Shown here: positions 45,401 to 53,009 of the stretch, one piece after another | Layout: each line of letters begins with the position of its first letter | Position numbering within the stretch: position 1 is the first letter of the stretch | Assembly (NCBI RefSeq): GCF_004138295.1 | Contig: NZ_SCFM01000020.1 | Location: 55,927 to 119,926, forward strand | Source: Ectobacillus funiculus | GTDB taxonomy: Bacteria; Bacillota; Bacilli; Bacillales; Bacillaceae_G | Direction of reading: 5' to 3' | DNA length: 64,000 nt | Notes under the pieces: model-generated | Seen by the model: only the letters and a program-made list of their open reading frames with translations | Databases searched by the model: none | What the model was told of the DNA's origin: nothing | Program-made: the position numbers and the translations under genes

Positions 45401-46722
45401 ATATAACCAGCAATTACAACTGCTTTTCCGCCATTCGTCGCCCGAGTTTCTTCTACGACTTTTAGTAGATCGCGATAATTGTCTTTGTCCTGCCAAATTT
45501 CACTATAGTCGAAATCTGTTTTCGTAGATGGAACAGGGACATCCTTATATCCTTCATTTCCTCCAACCATATTAAAGGTCACAAAGCTTTTCTTATCATC
45601 ATTGTTTACTAAGGAATCTTTTACAGAATTGATTAGAGAATCATAGTCCTTAGAAAAATAACGTTTCTCCCCATTGTAATCGTATAAGTAATCATTATCA
45701 TGCGCACCCCATTGATCTAAATGAATTCCGTCAAAGCCAAATTCATTTACACTTCTAACGAACTCTTTATTAATATAAGCTTGCCATTCTAGATTACCTG
45801 GATCCTGAAGATACAGCCCTGTATTCACCCAGTCAAAGAAAAATCCTTCCTGGTCGACGGGTTTAGGATTTGGGAATTGGGCATTCTTTCGATACAGTCC
45901 CCATTCTTTTTTCACTCCAAAATCCTCATAGTTTTCTCTAGCCGCGTAGTTCATTTGGTAGGCCATTGCTGCTGCATTATATTTCTGAGCGGCCTGAACT
46001 TGTTGTTTTACTGCTAATGGGTAGAGTTTTCTCCCCAATAAGTCTGAATACGATGTGGCTGAGGTAATGTTTTCTGTAATGAAATTTCCGTCTTTATCTA
46101 GAATCGGTTTTCCCTTGTCATCTGTTTTGGAATAAACAGACACATCATGGCGCCACATCCAGTCGTAAAACTGAAAGCTGTTTAAATAGTATTCTTGCGT
46201 AAGTTGCTTCATTTTCTTGTCACTTTCGGCTGCCGACTCTTTCGGGAATTCTGTTGCATATCCATAACGAGGGAAGCGTGTCCAGTTGCTTGAGACATCA
46301 ATAGCCGCAGTTAAGGTTTGATTGGAACCCTCAATGGATGCCTTTACAAGATACCCGCTAAAGTCTGTGGAAGGAGGAGTCCACTTGATTTCCAGCCCTT
46401 TTAGATCCTTCTTGACTTGGATAGTTTTCTTTCCTTCCGCTACCTTCTCGTTTAAATGGTAGACTTCCAAATTCAGAGTCCCTTTCCATTCATGTGATGA
46501 GTCAAAAAGCAACGACATGGTCACCTCTTCACCTGGATTATAGCGTGCTTTGTCTACTAAAAGTGCTTGAATTGGTTTAGTAGGCAGCAGTTTTCTAGCT
46601 GCTTGGGTTGATTCGGCAGGTGCCTCCTGTGTTTGAGCGTTTGTGACCGGTGCCGATAAAGCAAAGTTCAAAGCCGCTAACCCAATAAGAGATGCCTTTC
46701 GCTTATGTTTAAAAAACTTCAT
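42442..46722 (-). CDS. Secreted GH66 dextranase / cycloisomaltooligosaccharide glucanotransferase with about six inserted CBM35/CBM6-like modules
   Basis: 1426 residues. A signal peptide ends near TNA29. A beta-sandwich domain covers about 45-150, and the GH66 barrel begins with 'FPRYGYATEFP' at 150. The likely nucleophile is Asp336 in FDGIHLDQWG and the acid/base Glu408 in DYSEIWQ. The barrel is interrupted at about 450 by six consecutive modules of about 120 residues (roughly 450-576, 582-701, 702-825, 826-960, 963-1081, 1084-1208), five of them starting with a 'Y-x-A/V-E-x-A' strand. The barrel resumes at 'RLMDAGLAAMGATHIEVG' (1217), then a C-terminal beta-sandwich. The enzyme should cut or cyclise alpha-1,6-glucan outside the cell. 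Confidence 0.88.
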   Translation of the reverse strand: MKFFKHKRKASLIGLAALNFALSAPVTNAQTQEAPAESTQAARKLLPTKPIQALLVDKARYNPGEEVTMSLLFDSSHEWKGTLNLEVYHLNEKVAEGKKTIQVKKDLKGLEIKWTPPSTDFSGYLVKASIEGSNQTLTAAIDVSSNWTRFPRYGYATEFPKESAAESDKKMKQLTQEYYLNSFQFYDWMWRHDVSVYSKTDDKGKPILDKDGNFITENITSATSYSDLLGRKLYPLAVKQQVQAAQKYNAAAMAYQMNYAARENYEDFGVKKEWGLYRKNAQFPNPKPVDQEGFFFDWVNTGLYLQDPGNLEWQAYINKEFVRSVNEFGFDGIHLDQWGAHDNDYLYDYNGEKRYFSKDYDSLINSVKDSLVNNDDKKSFVTFNMVGGNEGYKDVPVPSTKTDFDYSEIWQDKDNYRDLLKVVEETRATNGGKAVVIAGYMNYKQATGDHYEAADVKDVPRLEQVASSIQKVPGWVGDFGKQDEDQIIWTVDVPEAGTYDLALKYGHDNAESPEGKLSVNNQTAVSTIPFNEKTGWGNPIGVKNLSVELAKGKNEIKLQLNTNNLWLNVDSLVVKKDSFEKEYEAEDAELISCKVDKYGHVSNFEVDGDFIEFTAKVDKAGSYPISFGYGVERVAVNRHLYVNGELVSDAVKLEPTGSWESFQNSKDIEVPLKAGENKVVLKVGGATDTGAKVDYMTVGDTRYQAEKATIGWQPTKQPIVEKSDDRLTNFKQQGDFVSFNVDSDQSQEAPITIYYKNAGEETKRSLVVNGKKAGTITFPQTTGNAWGKAETQVHLYQGKNELQVKMENETATTGIELDKFELNGTVREAEQAEVGWSPVVTKTSQVTAAPGYTNNLGNAGQRVIFTVNNQQETDTLRFKYRSGNNPKVNIYVDGKLIPANNAYVDGKTISENIFASTPGGWNGAMVEKAIKATVPAGQHEVVFELASNGEYINLDSLLIGDEEYQVEEAAFAPEGHGITTTVGHVYDFKDEGDFLTFEVDAPQAGSYDLVWRYNNDSDSQRTANRAVYVNEKKIESIDFPHSNEWKDTTMAGVPLQQGKNKISIKVENVDDDGVKLDYLQLGSKKYHAESATVLPPMHISNGTLINFGHIGDEVGFDVNLAEKGETSFIFTYSNAGADTARTIYIDGKPVLDDKGTPYVVTFKSTGNVDSYSEDGYIVLPNLTAGKHKVTLKQEAGQKGTIQLRRMTVGLFDEPSIRLMDAGLAAMGATHIEVGTAEKFEEGPNMLAHEYYPNRSKKMTSSLKESMKDYYKFFAAYENILFDSKKVDQAVTVTNNGLPLQVSKDGASNTIWSITRSYKNRNGLAGYDAIHLINLLNNDANWRNAAAKPMKYPELTVRYPVGKNAQELPNLKVYTASPDHDNGELREIPYKWDNTDVVITLPSLEYWEMLIIDRDGLQGNKVSKIKW

Positions 46723-46905
46723 GCTTTTCCTCCTTTAAATCGTTTTATTTTTGTTTTCAAATAAATTATATGTTTAATATTTACTAGCCTGTTGTAACGC
46801 TATCAAATATTAACAACTTGGTTAGGTGTATAAAGCTCTGGCAAGCTATCATCAGGGATACTTACAGGCTCAGCCAGGTTGCTAGACTTAATAATGAAAC
46901 ATTTG
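46723..46905. other. Leader between the Spo0E-like gene and the GH66 gene
   Basis: About 180 bp, AT-rich, with the AGGAGG-type site (AAAGGAGGAAAAGC) directly before the GH66 start. A TGTAACGCTATCA motif near 46793-46805 is cre-like but one base short. No terminator is seen. Confidence 0.4.
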
Positions 46906-47079
46906 TTAAGAACTGATTGCATGCACTATCCTTTGCAACATTACAATTTTCTTATCTAATTGCTGGCTCATCTTTATTACATCAGGATTAGAGAACCCTT
47001 TTTTCTTTACCAATTCATATAGGTCTAAGCGATGATTATCTATACTTTTACTTAAATCTAGTGCTTTCCTTAAAATCAT
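46906..47079 (-). CDS. Spo0E-like aspartyl-phosphate phosphatase, 57 aa
   Basis: ATG 47079 follows GAAAGGAAAG and the frame ends at TAA 46906-46908. The peptide contains the Spo0E-family core in its second half (SNPDVIKMSQQLDKKIVMLQ), with the S-x-x-L-D signature at SQQLD (residues 38-42), and it is of usual size. Such proteins remove phosphate from Spo0A-P and delay sporulation. It is located about 100 bp after the predicted promoter and 183 bp before the GH66 gene, on the same strand, so both are probably on one transcript. Confidence 0.72.
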   Translation of the reverse strand: MILRKALDLSKSIDNHRLDLYELVKKKGFSNPDVIKMSQQLDKKIVMLQRIVHAISS

Positions 47080-47186
47080 TATTGTTCTTTCCTTTCTACC
47101 ATTTTCAAAGATTTTATAGCCTCTCTACGTAAATGCTTTCTAGAATTCCTAAATTAAACTTTAAGAATCTGGTACATGACTATTTT

Positions 47187-47324
47187 CTTATAAAATCAAC
47201 CCTTTTGTAACCGTTATCATTTTGGTGAAGGTGTCTTATTTTGTGATGTTTTTAAATAGAAAAAATTAAAAGTTGAAAAAGGTGTTTCTTTTTACAAAGG
47301 ATAGAGGAATATAAAACACTTTTT
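47187..47324 (-). promoter_or_regulatory. Regulatory region A (Spo0E-like / GH66 promoter)
   Basis: Reading in gene direction: AAAAAGTGTTTTAT (47324-47311), AAGAAACACCTTTTTC (47290-47275), AAAATAAGACACCTT (47242-47228), a perfect cre TGATAACGGTTACA (47219-47206) and, 16 bp after its ACGGTT core, a -10 TATAAG (47192-47187). The same array occurs before the GH13/ABC operon. The AAGTG/AACACC boxes look like sites of an AraC-type response regulator; the -35 region is poor, as expected for an activated promoter. Confidence 0.72.
47206..47219 (-). promoter_or_regulatory. cre site in regulatory region A
   Basis: TGTAACCGTTATCA on the plus strand matches TGNAANCGNWWNCA at every fixed position. It overlaps the expected -35 region, so CcpA binding would block transcription. 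Confidence 0.75.
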
Positions 47325-47433
47325 AAGAGGATAATTCTCCCTTTTAGAAATGCAGCATAAGTATCACTTATCTAAATTTCTCTTCAATTACTAAGGAAGA
47401 AAGCAGGTTTTTATGCTTGTACAGCTTCTATGT

Positions 47434-47563
47434 ATAAAGAAAACTCGCCGATTGGCGAGCCGTTAGGAGAAGACGGAGGCGTAGTTGCACTTACACTGTA
47501 TACAAAATTTCTGACTGCGTCGAATCACTTCTAGCTGGCAATTTATACTTTCCTGCAGTGCAA
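47434..47563 (-). repeat. Dispersed ~135-bp repeat, minus orientation
   Basis: From TAAAGAAAACTCGCC GATT GGCGAG (intact stem) through GAAGACGGAGGCGTAG to TTTCCTGCAGTGCAAAG. It lies 16 bp 3' of the 74-residue gene with the hairpin oriented to end it. Confidence 0.9.
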
Positions 47564-47579
47564 AGAAAAAAGGGAGCCC

Positions 47580-47804
47580 TTAAGCCCCCTGTGGATGTGT
47601 ATCTAATTCGTATAGGTAAAAATTGATGATTCTGCAAAGTTCGACTAACTTATCCTGCCTGCTTATACAGACAAATAACCCGTTTTTAAATTCAATCTCA
47701 CCCGTCCCCAAGTAGAAGATACCGTTTTTGTAATACGCATCAATCCCAGCAATTCGTTTTAAATCGTATAGTACGAGTGGAATTTTACTTGTATGAATAC
47801 CCAT
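47580..47804 (-). CDS. Hypothetical protein, 74 aa
   Basis: A small soluble protein, MGIHTSKIPLVLYDLKRIAG at the start, with aromatic-rich beta-strand pattern and no recognised motif. ATG 47804 follows AAAGGAGA. It has a promoter candidate with a cre site overlapping the -10, so it should be under catabolite control like the sugar genes around it. Function unknown. Confidence 0.65.
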   Translation of the reverse strand: MGIHTSKIPLVLYDLKRIAGIDAYYKNGIFYLGTGEIEFKNGLFVCISRQDKLVELCRIINFYLYELDTHPQGA

Positions 47805-47838
47805 AATTGTATCTCCTTTTCTAAATGTTCTACTCTTA

Positions 47839-47867
47839 TGATAACGCTTACAACCAACTTCTGTAAA
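47839..47867 (-). promoter_or_regulatory. Promoter with overlapping cre site for the 74-aa gene
   Basis: On the minus strand TTTACA (47867-47862), a 17-bp spacer and TTATCA (47844-47839). The sequence TGTAAGCGTTATCA (47852-47839) matches the cre consensus at every fixed position and covers the -10. Confidence 0.7.
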
Positions 47868-47974
47868 TATCTAAATAGTTGGTTTTTAATCAGATTTCAT
47901 CCCTACTTTAGCATTCTCTTTTCAGGTTGACCGCTTCTTAAGAATCCTGAGTTTCATTATCGTTTATTTCAATG

Positions 47975-48106
47975 AAGAAAACTCGCCGATTGGCGAGCCC
48001 TGCCTTTAGGCAAAGACAGAGGCGTAGCCCTACTTATCCTGCATTTCTAAAATTTCTCACTACGTCGAATGGTCTCCCAGCTAAAAATTTCTTTCTTAAA
48101 ATGTAA
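47975..48106 (-). repeat. Dispersed ~135-bp repeat, minus orientation
   Basis: From GAAGAAAACTCGCC GATT GGCGAG through GCAAAGACAGAGGCGTAG to TTTCTTAAAATGTAAG. It lies 3' of the sugar-binding lipoprotein gene, with the hairpin oriented to end its transcript. Confidence 0.9.
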
Positions 48107-48250
48107 GAAAGCGTAAACTATGAATGATATAGTCTACGCTCCTTTGGTATAATTTATTCATCCATTAACGGGCATTAACCCCATTTTGATAGTGAGATTG
48201 ATATCATTCCTAAGCAGACACACCTTTTTTCTACCCTTTTTTCTCCATAT

Positions 48251-49528
48251 TTATCTTCCTTCATCTTCTACAAGTAATTGATCAATTTCTTTCGCTGCCG
48301 CTGTTAGACCCTCTGCAACTCCAATATGTCCAGAAAACATCAGTCGAAAATAGTTGGTATACACTTGCTCTATCTCATCCCATTTTGCCACTGGGGGACG
48401 CAAGAAGGCATTATTTATTCCATTGATATATGCCTGATAGTACGGATAGTCTTTAATAAATTTTTTAAAATCTATATCCTTATTTATTGGAATTAATCCT
48501 GCCTTCAACATAAGTTCCTGGGGTTCTTTACTCACCATCCATTTCACAAATTGCCAAGCAGCTGATGGATGTTGTGATCCTTTCATAATCACGAGGTTTT
48601 CCCCTCCCAACACTGATCCTTGTCCATTTGTAACCGGGAACGGAGCAGAGACGGTCGTATTAACAATCTTTTTTACTTTTTCAGGTGATTGAATACTATA
48701 AAACCAAGGCCCTTCATCAATCATAAAGCTGTCCCCATTTATGATCCCATTCCACCTATCTGTGTTAATAGTTAAACGCCCTTTTGTTGAAGTTGCGTTT
48801 TTATACAGTTTAAGTAGATTCTCCACTGCATGAATACTTTCTTGACTATTTAAATAGCCTGTTGCCTTTGTATAGGTGCTATCCAGCAATTTTCCACCGA
48901 ATGCATAAAAATAAGGCAAGCTTTCCCACGCATTAAGTCCTGCCATACTGATTGCAGCGTTATGATTCACGACAATATCCAATACCTGATCCATTGTGTT
49001 AGGCGGCTTCGTATAACCGGCTCTCTGAAGTAGTTCCTTATTGTAAATCGCAATCTTTGTATTCGTATCAAGTGGCAATCCATAGTATTTACCGTTAAAA
49101 TAATTCGACTGTAATGGTCCATTTAATAAAGATGACTTGATTTGATCAAAACCAGCAAAATCACTAATAGGGTAAAGCAGCCCTAACTTATTGAAGTATG
49201 GGAGCCATACTATATCCATTCGTACTACGTCAGGTGGTTCTTTGGCAGAGGCTCTTGCTACAAGTGCAGATTTTAGTTGTTTAGTGTAGGATTGACGGAC
49301 TGGCTTCACATCAATCATTGGATATTCTTTTTCAAACAAAGGAATAATCTCGTTTTCAAATATTCTTGTTTCCTCTTCACTGTATGTGTGCCAAACAACA
49401 ATCTCTTGCTTTTCTTGTAGAGGAACTTGGATATCATCATGTTTATCTAAAATAGACTGATTATTACAAGCTGCAGTAAAAACAATACCGATTAAGCTAA
49501 TAATCAGTAGCCATCTGTTCATCATCAT
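48251..49528 (-). CDS. ABC-type sugar-binding lipoprotein
   Basis: About 425 residues of the extracellular solute-binding family 1 (MalE-like), with a lipoprotein signal (hydrophobic segment then TAACNNQ). Motifs such as 'VVWHTYSEEETRIFENEIIPLFEKEYP' and 'AWQFVKWMVSKEPQELML' are typical. Three ATGs in a row (49528, 49525, 49522) follow GAGAGGG; one of the first two is the likely start. It ends the operon with the two-component system and has no permease genes of its own, so it may use the nearby LplBC-like permeases or a distant pair. Confidence 0.88.
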   Translation of the reverse strand: MMMNRWLLIISLIGIVFTAACNNQSILDKHDDIQVPLQEKQEIVVWHTYSEEETRIFENEIIPLFEKEYPMIDVKPVRQSYTKQLKSALVARASAKEPPDVVRMDIVWLPYFNKLGLLYPISDFAGFDQIKSSLLNGPLQSNYFNGKYYGLPLDTNTKIAIYNKELLQRAGYTKPPNTMDQVLDIVVNHNAAISMAGLNAWESLPYFYAFGGKLLDSTYTKATGYLNSQESIHAVENLLKLYKNATSTKGRLTINTDRWNGIINGDSFMIDEGPWFYSIQSPEKVKKIVNTTVSAPFPVTNGQGSVLGGENLVIMKGSQHPSAAWQFVKWMVSKEPQELMLKAGLIPINKDIDFKKFIKDYPYYQAYINGINNAFLRPPVAKWDEIEQVYTNYFRLMFSGHIGVAEGLTAAAKEIDQLLVEDEGR

Positions 49529-49586
49529 CCAAGCCCTCTCTTCCGATTTCCTTGTCTCCATGTTGAAGTTTGCTAATTCTTAGTGA

Positions 49587-51122
49587 TTAATTTCGCTGTG
49601 TAGTACGAAAATCAGCTGGTGATATGCCTGTTAACTTTTTAAATAACTTGCTAAAATATTTTACATCTTTAAACCCTGATTGATCAGCGACTTCATACAC
49701 CTTTAAAGATGTGTTCCGCAACAATTCTTTTGCCTTTTTAATTCGGAGATCGATAACATAATCAATAAAATTTTGACCAATGTGCCGCTTAAATAACACA
49801 CTAAAATAATTACGGCTCATATGAATATGGCCAGCCACCGTTTGCAGTGTGAGCTCTTCTGTATAATGCTTATGAATATATTCCAATGCCTTTGTTATAA
49901 CTTGATTCTCCCCCTGGGAGAACGTTTGGTTTTGTGGAATTAAGTAATCATATTCAGCAATTTGTTGAAAAAGGATTTGTTGTAGCTGTACAAGTGTTTC
50001 AGCTTTTTTTAATTGCTCCCATTTTTCAAATAATAGCTCCCATTTTAATTGCTTTAGAAATAGATGACTTACTATTTCACAAGCCTCTTTTTTTATTTCA
50101 GACGGTTCAAGCCGTCCTAGTCCCCATTCTTTACATCGGTTTTGTAAGAACGCCGTCAGCCTTTGTTCGTCATAAGGCAGCAAAAACTGATGAAACTCAT
50201 CTAGCCTTAAAGGGACTGCATTTTCTTTGGGAAATGATTGGTAACGAAAAATATGCTGGTATTCATGAAAAAAGTGTTGATTGCAAGCTACGCGGCTTTT
50301 TTCAACGCCTTCTTTCACAGCAGATACATCACTAATTACCTCATATCCAAAGGAAAAACTTAAATTTGTTTCTTGTTCAATTTCTGTTTTTAACGTTTCA
50401 AGTACTTTATAAGGCTCTGCATTTATCTGCATCAGAAACAGCATTTCAGTTTCGGCTACTGGAAAACAAATACCCTGATTAACATTTTCATAGAAGAGGT
50501 CCTGTATATCTTCTAAAATCATGGTTTGAAACAAGAAACCAAACTGCTCTTCTATCTCCTCCGCACGGTTCAAACGCATTGTAATGATGAGTAAAGACCC
50601 TTGCAGCCAAGCAAACTGCTCTTGGAAATTAATCGGTTCTAAGTCCTGTAAAATAACGCGCTTCATGATTTGTTCCAAGCTTTTCTGTTCCTTCAAAAAA
50701 GCTGCTTGATTGATTAGCTGCAATTTCTCCTCTACGGTTTGCTCTTCTTCGATCAGCTTCACACATTTACGAATAAGTCCGCTAAATTCTTCCGGCTCTA
50801 AAGTCGGCTTTAGCACATAATCGACAGCACCAAGCTTCAAGCCCTCTCGTACATATTCAAAATCAGTATAACTGCTTACTAGAACTACCTTTAGAGTTGG
50901 AAATCGTTCTAACGCCTTTTTTGTTAGGGCAAGGCCATCCATGACCGGCATTTTGATATCAGTAATCAAAATATCGACCTTGTGCTGCTCCATTACTTTG
51001 AGGGCTTCTTCTCCATTCGGAAAATCCCCCAATAAGCAGAGCCCTTCTTGGTCCCAGTTCACAGAAGCCTTTAGCCCAAACCGAATAACTGGCTCATCGT
51101 CTACAATTATTACGTTATACAC
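49587..51122 (-). CDS. AraC-type response regulator, YesN-like
   Basis: About 511 residues. An N-terminal receiver domain has acidic residues Asp8-Asp9, phospho-acceptor Asp55 in LITDIKMP and Lys in 'VDYVLKP'. A middle region of about 270 residues is poorly conserved. The C-terminal 100 residues hold two AraC helix-turn-helix motifs ('LTLQTVAGHIHMSRNYFSVLFK' and 'VYEVADQSGFKDVKYFSKLFKK'). GTG 51122 lies eight bases after AGAGG and gives the usual 'YNVIIVDDEP' start. It overlaps the kinase gene by eight bases. Its likely targets are the shared boxes at 47228-47324 and 60520-60615. Confidence 0.92.
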   Translation of the reverse strand: MYNVIIVDDEPVIRFGLKASVNWDQEGLCLLGDFPNGEEALKVMEQHKVDILITDIKMPVMDGLALTKKALERFPTLKVVLVSSYTDFEYVREGLKLGAVDYVLKPTLEPEEFSGLIRKCVKLIEEEQTVEEKLQLINQAAFLKEQKSLEQIMKRVILQDLEPINFQEQFAWLQGSLLIITMRLNRAEEIEEQFGFLFQTMILEDIQDLFYENVNQGICFPVAETEMLFLMQINAEPYKVLETLKTEIEQETNLSFSFGYEVISDVSAVKEGVEKSRVACNQHFFHEYQHIFRYQSFPKENAVPLRLDEFHQFLLPYDEQRLTAFLQNRCKEWGLGRLEPSEIKKEACEIVSHLFLKQLKWELLFEKWEQLKKAETLVQLQQILFQQIAEYDYLIPQNQTFSQGENQVITKALEYIHKHYTEELTLQTVAGHIHMSRNYFSVLFKRHIGQNFIDYVIDLRIKKAKELLRNTSLKVYEVADQSGFKDVKYFSKLFKKLTGISPADFRTTQRN

Positions 51123-52908
51123 GATTCTCACCTCTATTTTTGTTAATTAAAACAATTGTAACTGTTGTTCCGTTAGAATCACTTTCGATGGTAACACTCG
51201 ATGCTAATGCAAAATAAAGTCTAACTGAGTCATATACATGTCTTAAACCAATTCCGATAAATGAATTCATCTTATCTGCCTTATGATTCAGTTGGTTTAA
51301 TATATCCTGTTTAAAGCCGACTCCATTATCCTTAATTTCAATCTTCACACCATCTTCTACACGGCTGCCCTTAATGCAAAGCGTTCCCTCTGTTCCTTTT
51401 GGGACTAAGCCATGAAACACTGCATTTTCAACAATTGGCTGCAGCAGCATCCGAGGAATGAGAAGGTCCTCCACTGTAGGTTCAATCTCCAGTTCTAAAT
51501 GAAACGTTTGCTCATACCGAATTTGCAAAATAGCTAGAAACTTTTCAATAATATCTAATTCTTCCTTGACCGTAATGAACGTTCCTGTTTTCCCCATGCT
51601 CGCTTCTAATAACCGAATTAATGCCGATAACGCAGTATTAGCCCGATCGGTTTGTTTGAAATTTACTAACCAGCGAATTGTACTTAATGTATTAAAGAGG
51701 AAATGCGGATTAATACGATGTTTAACCGCGCGCAATTCAGCCTCTGTCTTTTGACTTTGTTCTTCTTTTACTTGTTCCATGAGCTGCTCGATTTGATGAA
51801 TCATTTGATTAAATTGCCTGCTCATTAAACCGATCTCATCATTGGAATGAATATGAGTTTGGACTTGGAAGTTTCCTTGTCCAACAAGCCTCATCTGCTC
51901 GGTTAATACCTTTATCGGTTTTGTCACTCTATTTACTGCGAATACTCCTACCACAATCGCTACCATGGTAAATACAATGGATGCAAAAATTGTAATACGT
52001 TGAATGTTTGTTAATTTACCGGTAATTTCCTTGATGGGAACGGTTCCAATAAGTGTCCATCCGTTCACAAGAGGCTGCTTCACCCCATAATAGGTAGTGT
52101 TTTTTTCCTGAAATTCAAACTCATAGGCAGTATCATCGACAATATGCTTATATAAGTCATGGTTTTCAACGGTTTTATTAATATGTTCCATATTGGCATC
52201 AATCATAATTTGTCCATGTTTATTTACAACGAAAAAGTGCCCTGTTTTTCCAAGCTTCAATTGGTCAATTTTGTTTAAAATTGCTTTTCCATCTAAGAGC
52301 ACTTGTATATAAGCGATATTTTTCATATTACTGAAATCTTTCATCACACGTGTTACCGGAAGAACAAGCTCTGTATTCTCACCGGCTCCACTAAAAAGAT
52401 CATATTGTAATCCTTGCCAAGCTAACGCACCGTCTGCTTGTACCGCTCTCTGTATCCAATTCTGCTCTTGCAGGTTGTATCTTGCCAATTTCACGGGAGA
52501 AAACGTCCCGCTTCCCCAGCTTGTTCCTTCATCTTTTAATACATATATAACCCGAACGAATGAACTCGAATAAATTTGTGAATTTAAAAAGGAAGTCATT
52601 TCTTCATTATTTTTATCTTTTACAGTTGAAGAAGTCCCATCCTCATTGTCCATTTTTACGATTTCTTGCAGTTTTTCATTACTGTAAATAAGGTCCGACA
52701 TATCATTGCCCACAGACAAAATAAATGAAAGGGAATCCGCTGCTTGGCGAGCGATTTGTATCGAAGACTCTCGAACGTTTTCTTTAACGATGTTAGAGGA
52801 CGAAATAAAAAAGAAAACACTGATAAGGGTTGTGGGAATCAGGATACCGATAAAAATAGCAATGACAACCTTGGTAGAAAATCGATTTTGCAACAATCTT
52901 TTAGACAT
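51115..52908 (-). CDS. Sensor histidine kinase, YesM-like
   Basis: 597 residues: membrane helix at about 13-35, extracellular Cache-type sensor domain to about 300, second helix, HAMP domain (about 330-385), and a HisKA_7TM-type kinase with phospho-acceptor His in AVKHRINPHFLFNTLSTIRW and N-box/G-box 'LLQPIVENAVFHGL' and 'IKDNGVGF'. It probably phosphorylates the adjacent AraC-type regulator when the substrate is present. It may receive the signal from the sugar-binding lipoprotein encoded just upstream. Confidence 0.93.
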   Translation of the reverse strand: MSKRLLQNRFSTKVVIAIFIGILIPTTLISVFFFISSSNIVKENVRESSIQIARQAADSLSFILSVGNDMSDLIYSNEKLQEIVKMDNEDGTSSTVKDKNNEEMTSFLNSQIYSSSFVRVIYVLKDEGTSWGSGTFSPVKLARYNLQEQNWIQRAVQADGALAWQGLQYDLFSGAGENTELVLPVTRVMKDFSNMKNIAYIQVLLDGKAILNKIDQLKLGKTGHFFVVNKHGQIMIDANMEHINKTVENHDLYKHIVDDTAYEFEFQEKNTTYYGVKQPLVNGWTLIGTVPIKEITGKLTNIQRITIFASIVFTMVAIVVGVFAVNRVTKPIKVLTEQMRLVGQGNFQVQTHIHSNDEIGLMSRQFNQMIHQIEQLMEQVKEEQSQKTEAELRAVKHRINPHFLFNTLSTIRWLVNFKQTDRANTALSALIRLLEASMGKTGTFITVKEELDIIEKFLAILQIRYEQTFHLELEIEPTVEDLLIPRMLLQPIVENAVFHGLVPKGTEGTLCIKGSRVEDGVKIEIKDNGVGFKQDILNQLNHKADKMNSFIGIGLRHVYDSVRLYFALASSVTIESDSNGTTVTIVLINKNRGENRV

Positions 52909-53009
52909 CTTTTGATCCTTTCTTTAGCTACAATCACTGTTTTCCATATTACTCCAGCCCCTCAATTCATTCAAGTGTTCTAAAGCTCTTCATAATTAAT
53001 GGCGAGACT

